A stretch of 64,000 bases of DNA from Hoplostethus atlanticus (lineage: Eukaryota > Chordata > Actinopteri > Trachichthyiformes > Trachichthyidae): assembly GCA_034670405.1 (NCBI GenBank), contig JAXDDX010000052.1, forward strand, positions 310,001 to 374,000. The letters are read 5' to 3'. How positions within the stretch are numbered: position 1 is the stretch's first letter; the number at the start of each line of letters is the position of its first letter. The position numbers and the translations under genes were made by a program. Below, in pieces: positions 1 to 10,234 of the stretch. The notes beneath the pieces are model-generated. The model saw only the letters and a program-made list of their open reading frames with translations, did no database searches and had not been told where the DNA came from.

Positions 1-230
1 CAGTAGATGAGAATTATGACAAGAAGAAGCTTAGATGTATTGAAACAGCAAGGCTGGAGAGTCAAGGTGGGTGTGCCCTGTGGGTGTCGAGGACTTGTAG
101 CCACATCCGATACTAGTTTACTCAGGGAGTTGGGAATTCATGTACAGGGCTTTTGTCAGGCCTTAAATGCAGCTTCAGAAGTGGCTGAAAAGAGCAATCA
201 ATGGATCTGAATGAAGAGAGAGGATACAAG
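1..230 (+). mobile_element. LINE 3' coding end, relic
   Basis: The open frame from 7 to 210 ends in a segment like AASEVAEKSNQWI. The same C-terminal pattern (AASEAHEKSSQWLQLR) occurs at 35780-35836, just after an RT-like stretch DLKNACDHVPRG. Both look like the tail of one LINE family. The fragment is cut by the window edge and no RT catalytic motif is visible here. Confidence 0.35.
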
Positions 231-623
231 GTGGGATCCAAAGCAACTGAGGATGTGAGGATATAGTCACAGCAGGCGATATGGTCATACACTCTCGCCA
301 AGTTTTCACCCTCACCCTAGGTTAACAACAGAAGGGATAAGTACATCAGATCCTGTGTATTTGTAAAAATGAGTTTCCTTCCTTCCAACACTCGTCTTCG
401 AATGACTATCTAATCTGATTCCTCTGGCCCCGACTCCTCTTCAGTGAGAGGGAGAAGAAAAAAAGATTTTTGGGGAAATTAAATTGGCAGATAACACTAT
501 CCTTCACTCTCTTCATCTGTTTGTTCAGTCACTATCTACTCATTCTCCTGGCTTGCAGGAAATATAGATTATTTTGAAGATTTGACTCTTGTTAGATGTC
601 ATAATGATTCCATATTCATCTGC

Positions 624-624
<1 letters not shown>

Positions 625-672
<48 letters not shown>
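625..672. repeat. (GT)n microsatellite
   Basis: About 24 TG units run into CGCGCATG. On the minus strand this produces an artefactual His-Thr repeat frame. Confidence 0.97.
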
Positions 673-678
<6 letters not shown>

Positions 679-838
679 TGCCATGTCTTTCTTTCTCCTG
701 TAGTGAAAACACCTGATGACATGGTCAACAGGTACAAGGCTGGGGACATTGCTTGAAAAGAATTAGGGGGGGTATTTTACTCATTTTGGGCTATTTAAAA
801 CTGCTTAAAACCAGCTTCTGTGGTGTGTGTTTCAGTCT

Positions 839-1380
839 CTGATTTACTCCGAGATAGGAAACTCTGAGTTTTCGGTTCCAGAATGGCTGATCTGAGTTAG
901 TTCAATCAACTCTCGGTATGTTAACCCTGAGTTAAGCGCGTGCATGACGACAATAAAAAGCCATCATCAATGGAGGTCCGATACTACGATTCACCATGGC
1001 AACCGGCAAGCAGAAAAGGTCGTCGTACGTCACCCCACTGGAGTTGGAAGTGCTACTATGTGCTTTTGGGGAGTATGAACAAATTTTCAAAAAGAAGAGC
1101 AACACAGCTGCAGTGTCAAAGGAGAGTGAATTGGCGTGGGAGAGAATCGCTGCCCGAGTCAATGCGTACGTTTGAATGCAGTAGTGTATTCATTTAACAT
1201 TTAACCACACTTTTTTATAATATTACCTACATGTGAGAAAGTGGTGGAATGGTATTGGGAAAAAAAAAATTTCATTTAGGTGCAATCCCACGGGTGCAAA
1301 GCGCTCTTGGCAGCAGCTGAAAATGAAATATAAAAACATACTTCAAATGGTGTACTCGGGGCGGCAAATTAGAAAGGCAG
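839..1380 (+). mobile_element. PIF/Harbinger-type fragment inside T2-like copy 1
   Basis: The sequence is closely related to the minus strand of the element at 7595-8790, including the stretch around the start codon and the spliced second exon. The terminal GGGCCTGTTCC repeat is absent at both ends, so only an internal segment is present. Junctions with T2-like sequence lie near 838 (after the stretch matching CACACACCACAGAAGC on the other strand) and near 1380. Confidence 0.6.
996..1380 (+). pseudogene. Myb/SANT-like DNA-binding protein of a Harbinger element, partial
   Basis: Exon 1 at 996-1165 opens MATGKQKRSSYVTPLELEVL and continues through WERIAARVNA to the donor GTACGT. Exon 2 starts at 1280 after ATTTAG and continues CNPTGAKRSWQQLKMKYKNI, then LQMVYSGRQIRKA. 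Joined, this is one open frame with the Trp/helix pattern of the Myb/SANT-like domain found in the second protein of PIF/Harbinger transposons and in NAIF1-like host proteins. Such proteins bind the transposon ends or carry the transposase to the nucleus. The frame is cut off at the 1380 junction, so no full protein can be made. The element at 7595-8790 has the same exons with a deletion and a SINE insertion. Confidence 0.55.
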
Positions 1381-2183
1381 ATTGCTCAAGCAGTCCGAGG
1401 AGTGATCATCACACACACAGAAGAGCTAACTGTAGCCGAGCTAACTGTAGCCGGGACGTTGCCGTTAAAAATAAAATTAATCCACTCTGTCCTGGCATTT
1501 TCACGTGTTGGGAGACTATGCAAGGATCTATGTTGCTGCCTGCATCCTACAACAGAACAACTGGAGAGTTGATATATCGCTGTAGATACGTTGTTGTTGT
1601 AGCTTCACAGGTCACAAAGTAATGGTGCATTCCAGTGTACTCGGAAAAAACGTCCGAATGTGATATGCGCCGATTCTATTCACTAATGGCGCTGTAGTAG
1701 TTGATGTTGAGTTTAGATGCTTGTAACATTCTGAGACTTGCCATACAAATATGAGTTTGCTGCAGGCGATTATGTTTTCCCGAGCAGATGCACTGGAACA
1801 CATTTAGATTGGAAGTTAGGAATACCGACTCGGAATTATCGATTTCCGAGTACAATGGAATGCACCATAAGCAATGGCTTGCGGCGCTGCCGAGAGCTGC
1901 ATTTTGAGACGAGGTAAATGGGATTGGTTGTTCACCTGGGGGTGGGCATGCTCTGAGAGGGGTTGGATTATGTTAAGAAGCGCCCGTTATGACTTATAAA
2001 GGGGCTACTTTCTGAAACGGCCTGTTTTGCCCCATTTGGACACCGTTTTTGTAAAAAGGAAAATACAGAAAAAGGGGTTGACTTCCAGATTTCACATTTT
2101 CTCGGCTACTTAGGTCAATGATAACCTGTGGAACATGTATAAGGGCCAGGAATAAGCCGTTTTCCATAATATGACCCCTTTAA

Positions 2184-3840
2184 GCTTGTGTGAAATGTAG
2201 TTTCATTTCAGAATTGAGGGCTGTATTGACTTTTTGGGGGTGTAGTGGTGGTGGACTGTGTGTGAGGGGGATGGTTAGATGTGTTGGAAAGGCAAATTCT
2301 CCCAAATATCTCAAGCTTTTGTTTTGAAGGTATGTTTATATTTGACAGGCAATTATACGTTATAAATAAACATACACGTTTATGATGTTGAATTGTAATT
2401 GGTCATATCTGAAATATTTTTAAAATATTATTTATTCCTTGGTTCCACTTCCACATATTGTTACATAGAAACTACTGACTGTGTTTCTGGTCAACAAACC
2501 ATGGACGCAGTTGGGATGTTTGGAGGATATATAACAGTAAAAGTAACAACAAAAAGAAACAACAAGATTGCATATTCAAGTTATAACATAGAAAGTACCA
2601 TCTCTGTTTCCAGGTAAAACCAAACCATTGGCTTAGCTATGGAGTTGTCTGTGAGGGATATAACAGTAAAATCATAGAAAAACAAGTGATTGTGCATTTT
2701 CCAGCACTGATTTCACACACTTTTATTGTCTTCATACTGTCAATATTTTGAACGTGAAATTACTCTAAATATGAGGTTGAAGTGCAGATTGTCAACTTCA
2801 GTTCGAGGGAGTTTTCAGCCATATTGAATGAACAGTTAAGAATCAGCAGGACTTTTTTCATGATTCTGCTTTTCTGGTTACAAAAGGTACTTGGAAGATT
2901 TATTATTCAGTATAGTAATTTGCAGGATGCGGTCAAAATTGCAGTGACATGTCAGAAACGTAAACCTCTCCAGTCTCGTCATCTTATTTTCAGCTTCTTA
3001 CAAGCCTTTTGGCATTTCAGTGTATCTCTGCACAATCAGTTGAGACTCCAGGCAGTATCTAATATGAGGTTCAGGTAAATAACCAAACAGCTTTAACGGT
3101 GTTTAAGTCCTCAGTGCTGTCTTATAGATGAGGGTGGTGCCACGTGTAACTTGCTAAAATCTCTGAGCATTTCTGAATGTGTCCTTAGTCACTTGGCTGC
3201 TATTTACAGAACTGTTTATTTACAAAATGACAATTCATATTGCATAACCTACATCTGCCTTCCGAATGTTAATTAAGCTGTAACCAAACACACCTTTTAC
3301 ATCCCAGATGGGTTACTAAGGAAAGCTCCTAACATACAAATGTATAACTAGCAGCCTACAAAAAGCAATTACTGTCTTCTCACATTATGGTTGTCTTCCA
3401 TACAGGTTTAAGGAAGGTAACTCCTAACACACCTGTTTGTCTTTTAGATGAGTACTTACAACTCATGTCATACGACCCTGTAACCAGAAGCCCTATCAAG
3501 TAATCTACATAATTATCCAGGAGTTATCCAGGAGAAAGCCCCTCCTGGATATTTGTATTGGTAGCAATAAGCTAGTTTGCTATTTCCTAACATATTAGTA
3601 ATTAAGCAAATTTCTAAGCAATGGGAAGGGAAAGTAATGAAATACAAAAGCTCAAATTAGGTCTGCACAACATTCTTACTGTCACTTTATTTGCTCCCCC
3701 TCCCGCAGAATTTGCAAACAGTCTAGCTCCACTAAACTTTGCTCCATCCTAAACTTTAGATCGCCGCTTTGCACTAGACCACTACACACTCGCTTTGTTC
3801 CTCCCTTTTGCCCTGACTCCTACATTTTCTTTTATCCGAG
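2184..3840. other. No recognised feature
   Basis: This is AT-rich intronic sequence. Two short open frames (2399-2617 and 2782-3078, plus strand) show no known motif, splice context or repeated copy in the window. I see nothing supportable here. Confidence 0.5.
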
Positions 3841-3899
3841 CAGGTCAATTTTCACCAGCCTATTTCTAATCTCAGCCACCGGCTTCCCCATACAACCCG

Positions 3900-6053
3900 A
3901 TCTAGTCTCCCAACGATACCAGCAAGGGTAAGCATGGCTTCTTGTTCCACTTGTGTGCTTATCTTAGAGAAGTTGTCTCTATTAGAGAGACGTGTCTGTC
4001 AGTTAGAAGTGGATAGGCCGATTACCTTAGACAAGATGGGCAGCCCAGATAGTATAGATACGTGACCTGTTAGCCAGCTCACAAGCGTTAGCAGTAGCCC
4101 GATCGTTAGCGTTGGGGCTAGCCCCGGGTGACGAGTCTGTCCCTGTCTCCGGGCTTCAGAGAGATCGGCAGTGCCATCCGCCAGTTGTGCTGCCCGTTCT
4201 GCCACCGGTGCTCCCAGTGGCTAATCGCTTTACTGTTCTTGCTAGTCCCTGTGGCCGGCCTGTCTCCCCTGCTCACCAGACCCATCTATCCCACACCCTA
4301 GTTATTTTTGACTCCATCATCCGTAATATTAGGCTTGAGTCGCCGGCCGAGGTTTTCTCTCTACCTGGGGCCAGAGCTACCGACGTACAAGCTAACTTAC
4401 GGGTGCTGGCAAACCATAGGATTAGACATAAGGGTAAGAAAGAGGCACATGGTCCAGCACTCAGTACAGCAACATCATATTACACGTCGGTGCCAATGAC
4501 ATTAGAATGAGACAATCGGAGGTCACCAAGTACCTTTCGCGAGGGGCAATGATGAGAGTTACAGCAGATTAGTCTCCCTCAACCACTGGCTGGCTAGGTT
4601 TTGTGAAGAAAAGGGATTAGTGTTTTTAGGGGCAAACCCGGCTTGCTGAAAGATGACGGCCTCCACCCTAATGGGGTAGGCACTGCTTTATTATCTAGAA
4701 ACATAGACAGATGTCTAAGATAAACGTGACACATGTCCCCATAGCTCGCCGGGTTGCAGGCAATTAGAGAACCTGCCAGGCATATAGGTACAAGGGGTGT
4801 GGAGTCTGCCAGGTTAGAGTTTACAGTAGATCAGACTGAGAGTGTGCCCCCCCCTCGCCATTTTCCCCCCATATCTACTATCGAGTTATACCATCTTTCG
4901 ATCTGAAAATTACAGTACAGTCCTTCCAATTAAGACTGTATCTTTCTCCCGCCGTGCCCCCGTCAAATTTCCTGCCGACGCACAATAAATTACAGTAACT
5001 TAATTTAAGTTAGACCCACACATACTGCCATAAACACTGACAAAAATTCTGGCAGTTCTGAACGCCTCACTGTGGGCTTCATCAATATAAGATCATTATC
5101 AACAAAAGCACTGCTGATCAATGATTTGATTATTGAACATAATCTAGACATGATGGGTCTCTGTGAAACCAGGCTAAAGCCAAACAATTTTCTCCCTCTA
5201 ATTGAAGCCTCTCCTCCAAACTATCTTAGTTCTCAGGTTGCCCGGGAGACGAAAAAAGGTGGGGGTGTTGCCTTGATATTTAACCCTATCCTTAATCTTA
5301 ATCCCAACACTAACAACAAATTTACATCCTTGAAGTCCTGATTCTGCGCCCTACAGCTATGGATATCCCGTAATTTTATCTAGCAGTACTTTACCACCCA
5401 CCTGGGCCCTATTCGCTCTTCTCAGAAGAGTTCTCCAATTTCATCACGGACTTAGTGACCCGAGCTGATAATATTCTCATTATCGGTTAATATTATTAAC
5501 ATTCACGTGAATAATTCCACTGATCCTCTCAGTAAAGCCTTCCCAGATCTTATTGATACTTGTGGCCTCACTCAATTTGTTAATGAACCAACCCACCATG
5601 GCGGCAACACCCTTGACCTGGTTTTGGCCCGTGGCATTCCTGTATCTGCTTTAGTGGTCTCTTCTTATGTGCCCGCCTTATCTGATCACTATCTCATAAA
5701 ATTTGAGATCGAATTGATCTGCCCACGCAAAAAGTGTGATGATACATATATTAGCCGTCGTTTTAATGCTTCCATGGCCTTGTTACTTTCTGAAAAACTA
5801 CCCAGTTTTCTCGCACCACTCTCTGGTCATGTTGGCTCACTCGACAATTTCACCAACAAACTCTAGCCTTACCAACGCGCTTGATTCAATCGCCCCGTTA
5901 ATCACAAGAAAACACCACACTAGGAAATTTGCACCATGGTTCACTAACAACACTCGTCCACTTAAACAAGTCTGTAGAAAATTAGAGCGTAAATGGCGAC
6001 TGACCAAACTCGAAGTCTTCCGGCTTGCCTGGAATGATAGCTTGCTAAATTAG
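3900..6053 (+). mobile_element. L2/CR1-type LINE, decayed, ORF1 and endonuclease part
   Basis: An ORF1 start-like segment at about 3934 (MASCSTCVLILEKLSLLERR) is followed at 4300-4720 by remnants of an SGNH/esterase-like domain (DSIIRNI, then HVGANDI and DGLHPNG spread over frames). Such a domain is known in ORF1 of some CR1/L2 LINEs. The ORF2 apurinic-type endonuclease follows: NIRSLSTKALLINDLI and CETRLKPNNFLPL at 5081-5205, KGGGVALIF near 5257, and NEPTHHGGNTLDLVLARG and LSDHYLIKF at 5580-5705. No reverse transcriptase is present and the copy stops near 6053. Frameshifts and stops make it inactive. Confidence 0.75.
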
Positions 6054-6070
6054 GTGTCCAATTTGGCCAA

Positions 6071-6500
6071 GATTATTGGCACCCTATTTTATGCAGATAA
6101 TGTTCATTATGAAATAATTTGAATTTGAAACAACGTTCAGTCTTCACACACTTCTGATCAAACAAGAAGAATAAAAATCTTTTATGGTTTCAAAATTGAA
6201 AGGCGGCCATGGTCATGATTATTGGCACCCAACAATAGAAGAACAATTCAAATACATGTTGTTGGAGGAAATAGATCTCAGCTCATTTGCAGTGTAATTC
6301 AACTCACCTGTGACAGGTTGCAGATGCCTTCATGGAAAAAATGACCTAAACATCCAATTAAACAGTCTTTTCTTCGGTCACAATACAAAAATGTTTTGGA
6401 ATGTTGTGCAGACCTACTTTGAATTTTACAGTTTAATCCTTGTCCAGCACCAGTCAAAGAGGTGGGCACACATATCACTTTAATTTGCAAAATAACAAAA
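6071..6500. mobile_element. Probable Tc1-like terminus
   Basis: The 14-mer GATTATTGGCACCC occurs twice in direct orientation, at 6071-6084 and 6217-6230. This is the spacing expected for the inner and outer repeats of an IR/DR-type Tc1 end. No transposase motif is left, and an opposite end was not identified. Confidence 0.35.
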
Positions 6501-6880
6501 ATGACCTATAAAGCAATAATGAATTGTATTTTATACTATATAAAACTGATAATCTAGATGGGTCATATATGAAGCAGTTATAGTGCATTACAGTTAAAAC
6601 TGTAATTAGGACTGTAATTAGCTTTAGATCCAAATTTCCCATACATTTATATGATTATGTTATAATAGGATTTTCTATTTTGAATGCATAAGTTCCAGTA
6701 CTAGGTTTTAAAATGTTTTTTGAAAAACCTGAATGCAACATGTGAACATTGAGTCTCTTTTATGCTTTTTCTCACTGTGAAATAAGATTTTACCTTCAAG
6801 TAGGTCACAGACAAAGGCAGAGATAATTGGGCATTGCAATATTTGCTGCAGATTTGGCAAACCGTGGTGGTGAAGGATAC

Positions 6881-6936
6881 ATTTCCTCAAAGTAGTCGAT
6901 GTGGGGAGGCTGCAGTATGTCCAGAGCAGAGAGTAC
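6881..6936 (-). CDS. nlk: Nemo-like kinase, coding exon 3
   Basis: Read on the minus strand, a consensus acceptor (ACAG) is followed by 56 bases encoding VLSALDILQPPHIDYFEE plus the first two bases of the next codon. This is the NLK segment after the alpha-C helix, leading to the hinge. It starts in phase 0, matching the phase-0 end of exon 2, and ends in phase 2 within the Ile codon that precedes YVV in vertebrate NLK. The donor reads GTATCC, which lacks the usual G at +5. The next exon, which should carry the hinge and catalytic loop, was not found in 1-6880, so it must lie beyond the left edge. Family identity comes from recall of vertebrate NLK. The exon is short, but it joins exactly in phase to a larger exon of the same gene. 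Confidence 0.93.
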
Positions 6937-7594
6937 CTGTGGAGAGAGGAAAAGCCAAGTTAAGTTTCCCAGAAGATATAGGCAAAGAGAGAGAGAATTA
7001 TTTATTTATATATATATATTTAGATCTATTTTACTCTAAATTTCACGCACCATCTTTCATTAGCACCACAAGGAGAATATTACACTACCTGGCCAAGTAG
7101 TAGAACTAATACTATAACTTCAGCATGTGAAATATTTCTGTTGTAATTCCAACAAACAACAGAAGTGATAGTGATGGCATGCTGGTGGCAGGCCATGGGG
7201 TCTGCTAATTGTCTGCTGATTACCGAAAAAGTACAATAGGCCACCTAATGGTTTTCCATGTATTATTAATATTGTTTGTTGTTCTCGTTTTTTTATTTAT
7301 TTCTTTATCATTATTCTTATGCACAAATGTTTGAACTCTTACATACTTTCAACTACAACTAGCATGCCGAACTAAATACAGTGGCTTCGTAAAGTATTCA
7401 GAACCCTTCAATCTACACACAACACCCCATAAAGACAAAACAAAAACATTTTACATTTTTTTTGCAAATCTATTAAAAAAAGAGAAATATATAATTTACA
7501 TAAGTATTCAGACCCTTTATTCCAGGGGTGGGCAATCATGTGCCATGGAGGGCCGAGAGTATGCAGTTTTTCATTCCAACCAACACTACACCAG

Positions 7595-8790
7595 GGGCCT
7601 GTTCCAAGAAGCGGGTTTAGTGAAAACTCTGAGTTTGTTAACCCTGAGATGAGGGAAACTCTGGGTTTTCCGTTCCAGAAAGAGAGGTAACTCAAACTCT
7701 GATTCAGTTACCATGGTAACTGACTCTGTGAACCTAACCTGCTCGCTGGCAGGTTTTCTTGAACAAACCCTGACTTTCTCCCTGTCTCCTCCCTCTGCTG
7801 AACCTGAAGCAGCTGTCGGACATGGCGTGTCCTTTCCTCGGTAACCCGATCGATATTCAAGCGGTAGTAATTCGCATAGCCTTATGTCGGGAGAGGATTT
7901 TGAGACCCCGATTAGATGTTCTATGTCCAGGATGGAAGAGCTGTCCGAGATATAATATGCCGTTTACAGTTCACGGATTAAGCTACCACCACCCCGAGCA
8001 GTCAAATAAAGACACATTTAATTTGGTCTTCTTTATTTCCTACAAATACAAAAGCAACAGTTAGTATTTTTATATCGTTCCAACAACACATTTCACCTGT
8101 GACCATGCACCCACCTCTAACTTATGTTTCAGTAATTAAATTTCTAGATCTGCCTTTCTAATTTGCCGCCCCAAGTACACCATTTGAAGTATGTCTGGCC
8201 CAGACAGCTCAGTTGGTAGAGCATTAGACTCTCAATCTCAGGGTTGTGGGTTCGATCCCCACATAGTGTTAACTATCACCTTTGTAAGTCGCTTTGGATA
8301 AAAGTGTCTGCTAAATGACTCTATTGTAATGTTTTTATATTTCATTTTCAGCTGCTGCCAAGAGCGCTTTGCGCCCGTGGGATTGCACCTAAATGAAAAT
8401 ATTTTTTTTCCAATACCATTCCACCACTTTCTCACATGTAGGTAATATTATAAGAAAGTGTGGTTAAATGTTAAATGAATACACTACTGCATTCAAACGT
8501 ACGCATTGACTCGGGCAGCGATTCTCTCCCACGCCAATTCCCTCTACTTTACGACCCTTCTGCTTGCTGGTTGCCATGGTGAATCATAGTATCGGACCTC
8601 CATTGATGATGGCTTTTTATTGTCGTCGCACACACGCTTAACCCAAGGTGAACATACTCAAAGTTGATTGAACTAACTTAAATCAGCCGTTCTGGAACCG
8701 AAAACTCAGACTTTGCCATCTCGGAATTAATCAACTCAGAGTGCAGGGTTAGACTCAGAGTTTGCTGAACCCGCTTCTTGGAACAGGCCC
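7595..8790 (-). mobile_element. PIF/Harbinger-type nonautonomous transposon
   Basis: Near-identical terminal inverted repeats start GGGCCTGTTCCAAGAAGCGG at both ends, flanked by the 3-bp duplication CAG (7592-7594 and 8791-8793). Subterminal copies of ACTCTGAGTTTG-like motifs occur on both sides. The minus strand keeps the Myb/SANT-like exons seen at 996-1380, but exon 1 has an internal deletion after ATGGCAACCAGCAAG and exon 2 is broken by a SINE. No DDE transposase is present. Confidence 0.75.
8195..8328 (+). mobile_element. tRNA-Lys-derived SINE with L2-type tail
   Basis: The 5' part reads GCCCAGACAGCTCAGTTGGT with A box and TGGGTTCGATCCCCA with B box, resembling tRNA-Lys. The 3' part reads TGTAAGTCGCTTTGGATAAA and TCTGCTAAATGAC, the complement of the 3' end of the L2 LINE at 24503-27640. 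Flanking ATGT repeats (8191-8194, 8329-8332) are a short target duplication. The undisturbed target is visible in the paralogous sequence near 1330-1350. Confidence 0.85.
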
Positions 8791-9429
8791 CAGGTGACTT
8801 CATTGATTAGCACATCTTCAAGAGAGAAGGAACCAATCAGTGAAATCACCTGGTGTAGCGTTCGGTTGGAATGAAAACCTGCATACTCTCATCTGATAAT
8901 CTAGATTTGGGCAGTTTCTTCCATTCTTCCTTGCAGATCCTCTCAAGCTATGTCAGACTGGATGGGGAGCGTTGGTGAACTACGATCTTCAGGTCTCTCC
9001 ACAGATTTTCAGTGGAGTTTAAGTCTGGGCTTTGGCTGGGCCACTCAAGGACATTCAGAGACCTGTTGTAGGAAGAGTATTGGTGGTTCAAAACTTCCAC
9101 TTCACAATGACTGAGCCCACTGTGCTCCTGGGAATTTGCAATGCTTTAGCAATTTTCTATACCCCCAGATCTATGCCTGGACACAGTTCTATCTTGGAGG
9201 TCTATGGTGAGTTCCTTGGACTTCATGGCTTGGTTTTTCATCTGACATGCACTGTGAGACCTTCTATAGACGGGTGTATGCCTTTCTAAAGTATGTCCAA
9301 TCAATTGAGTTTGCCACAGGTGGACTACAATCAAGTTCTAGAGACAACTCAAGGATGATCAAAGGAGCTTCATGTCAGCCATTTATGCCACCATTTGAAA
9401 GAATTTTACATATTTACAAACTGATTTGT

Positions 9430-10230
9430 GAATATGTAAAAACATTTGTGAATAAATGCTTTTCAGTTTTCATTAATATCATGATTTGTACAAAAACATT
9501 AGTTTTTTTAAAACATTTTTCAAGTCTATACAATTTTCACACACCATTTGCATTGGCATAGCTTAGCCATATCCACAGCTGCAGACCACCACTGTGAGCC
9601 ACCTCTACCCAGACACCGTTTATTTCACATTTGTGGAAAAACAAAATAATTTAAATGCAAAATAAAAACAATTAAACCATGGTTATTCAGATCTTATACA
9701 TTGTATCATACTATGATGCAATGTTTGACAATTTGTTTTAAAAAGAGAAAAAATAATTAACCTAATTGTTAATATTTTGGGAAAACATTTTCCCGAAATG
9801 TTTTCAAGGCTCCCAAACTTAAATGCCATGCCTTCATTTCAGTCATGAAAAAATACTCCAATAGCAATGTTGTGAGTTTTATTGGACATCATGACAGAAA
9901 GAGGGCTTGTTAAGCTCAAGCACAACAAATCCAAAAACAATTTTTATACTTAGCTGTTTTAGAACAATTGCTCATTAAAACATCTAGTCATATTTTGGAC
10001 TTGCAGCACTGCAAGTGAACTAAAGAATCTTCACAATCTGTGTGCAGGAGGTGTTTGACACTCTTAAACTCTTTCTCATTGTTTCTTAATGCTAGCATAA
10101 GATGCTGTTTAACTAATGAAAGTATGGATTTGTATGAAAAGTATGGAACACGATTTTAAGTGATTTTGCTGCATCTCACAGATTAAACTACTAATAGATT
10201 GTGCCTTATTCTGGAAGTACAAGGAATTCC
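9430..10230. other. No recognised feature
   Basis: AT-rich intron sequence. I see no open frame with motifs, no terminal repeats and no sequence repeated elsewhere in the window. Confidence 0.5.
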
Positions 10231-10234
10231 ATAC

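Larger units (their letters stand above)
766..2179 (-). mobile_element. T2/Kolobok-like TTAA element, copy 1 (chimeric)
   Basis: Read on the minus strand, this matches copies at 30889-32654 and 36689-39931. It starts AGGGGTCATATTATGG next to TTAA (2180-2183) and ends ...CCAAAATGAGTAAAATACC, where the flanking TTAA is changed to TTAG. The termini TTAAAGGRR recall the T2 MITE type assigned to Kolobok, which is family knowledge. The middle of the element (about 839-1380) is replaced by a piece of a PIF/Harbinger element. No open frame belongs to the TTAA family itself. Confidence 0.65.
7523..8890. mobile_element. Foldback MITE split by a Harbinger element
   Basis: The left arm CAGGGGTGGGCAATCATG...GCAGTTTTTCATTCCAACCAACACTACACC is mirrored after 8790 by GGTGTAG...GGTTGGAATGAAAACCTGCATACTCTC. 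The arms pair when the inserted Harbinger element is ignored. The outermost part of the right arm is missing. The terminal CAGGGGTGGGCAA resembles hAT-type ends. This is a nonautonomous element with no coding sequence. Confidence 0.6.
7379..9400 (-). mobile_element. Tc1-like element (salmonid-type), internally replaced
   Basis: The left end is TA followed by CAGTGGCTTCGTAAAGTATT, and the inner repeat AGTATTCAGACCC follows near 7504. From 8891 to about 9390 the plus strand carries the antisense of the transposase 5' region and UTR typical of fish Tc1-like elements (stretches such as GGGCCACTCAAGGACATTCA and CATGCACTGTGAGACCTTCT). The catalytic region is missing. A foldback MITE sits in the middle. 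The right terminal repeat was not recognised, so the end is approximate. Confidence 0.65.

Noticed and set aside
540-749. Minus-strand open frame with a His-Thr repeat
   Set aside because: Produced by translating the (GT)n microsatellite.
1612-1803. Frames of about 60 codons starting MCSSASARENII, also at 31256 and 37067
   Set aside because: Repeated because they lie in the TTAA element copies. They have no domain, differ by indels between copies and show no codon constraint.
1-6880. nlk exon 4 (hinge and HRD catalytic loop)
   Set aside because: I looked for coding of YVVTELM and HRDIKP on the minus strand and did not find it. It should lie left of the window.
8195-8270. Functional tRNA-Lys gene
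   Set aside because: The anticodon loop and acceptor stem do not pair properly and the sequence continues into a LINE-type tail, so it is a SINE.
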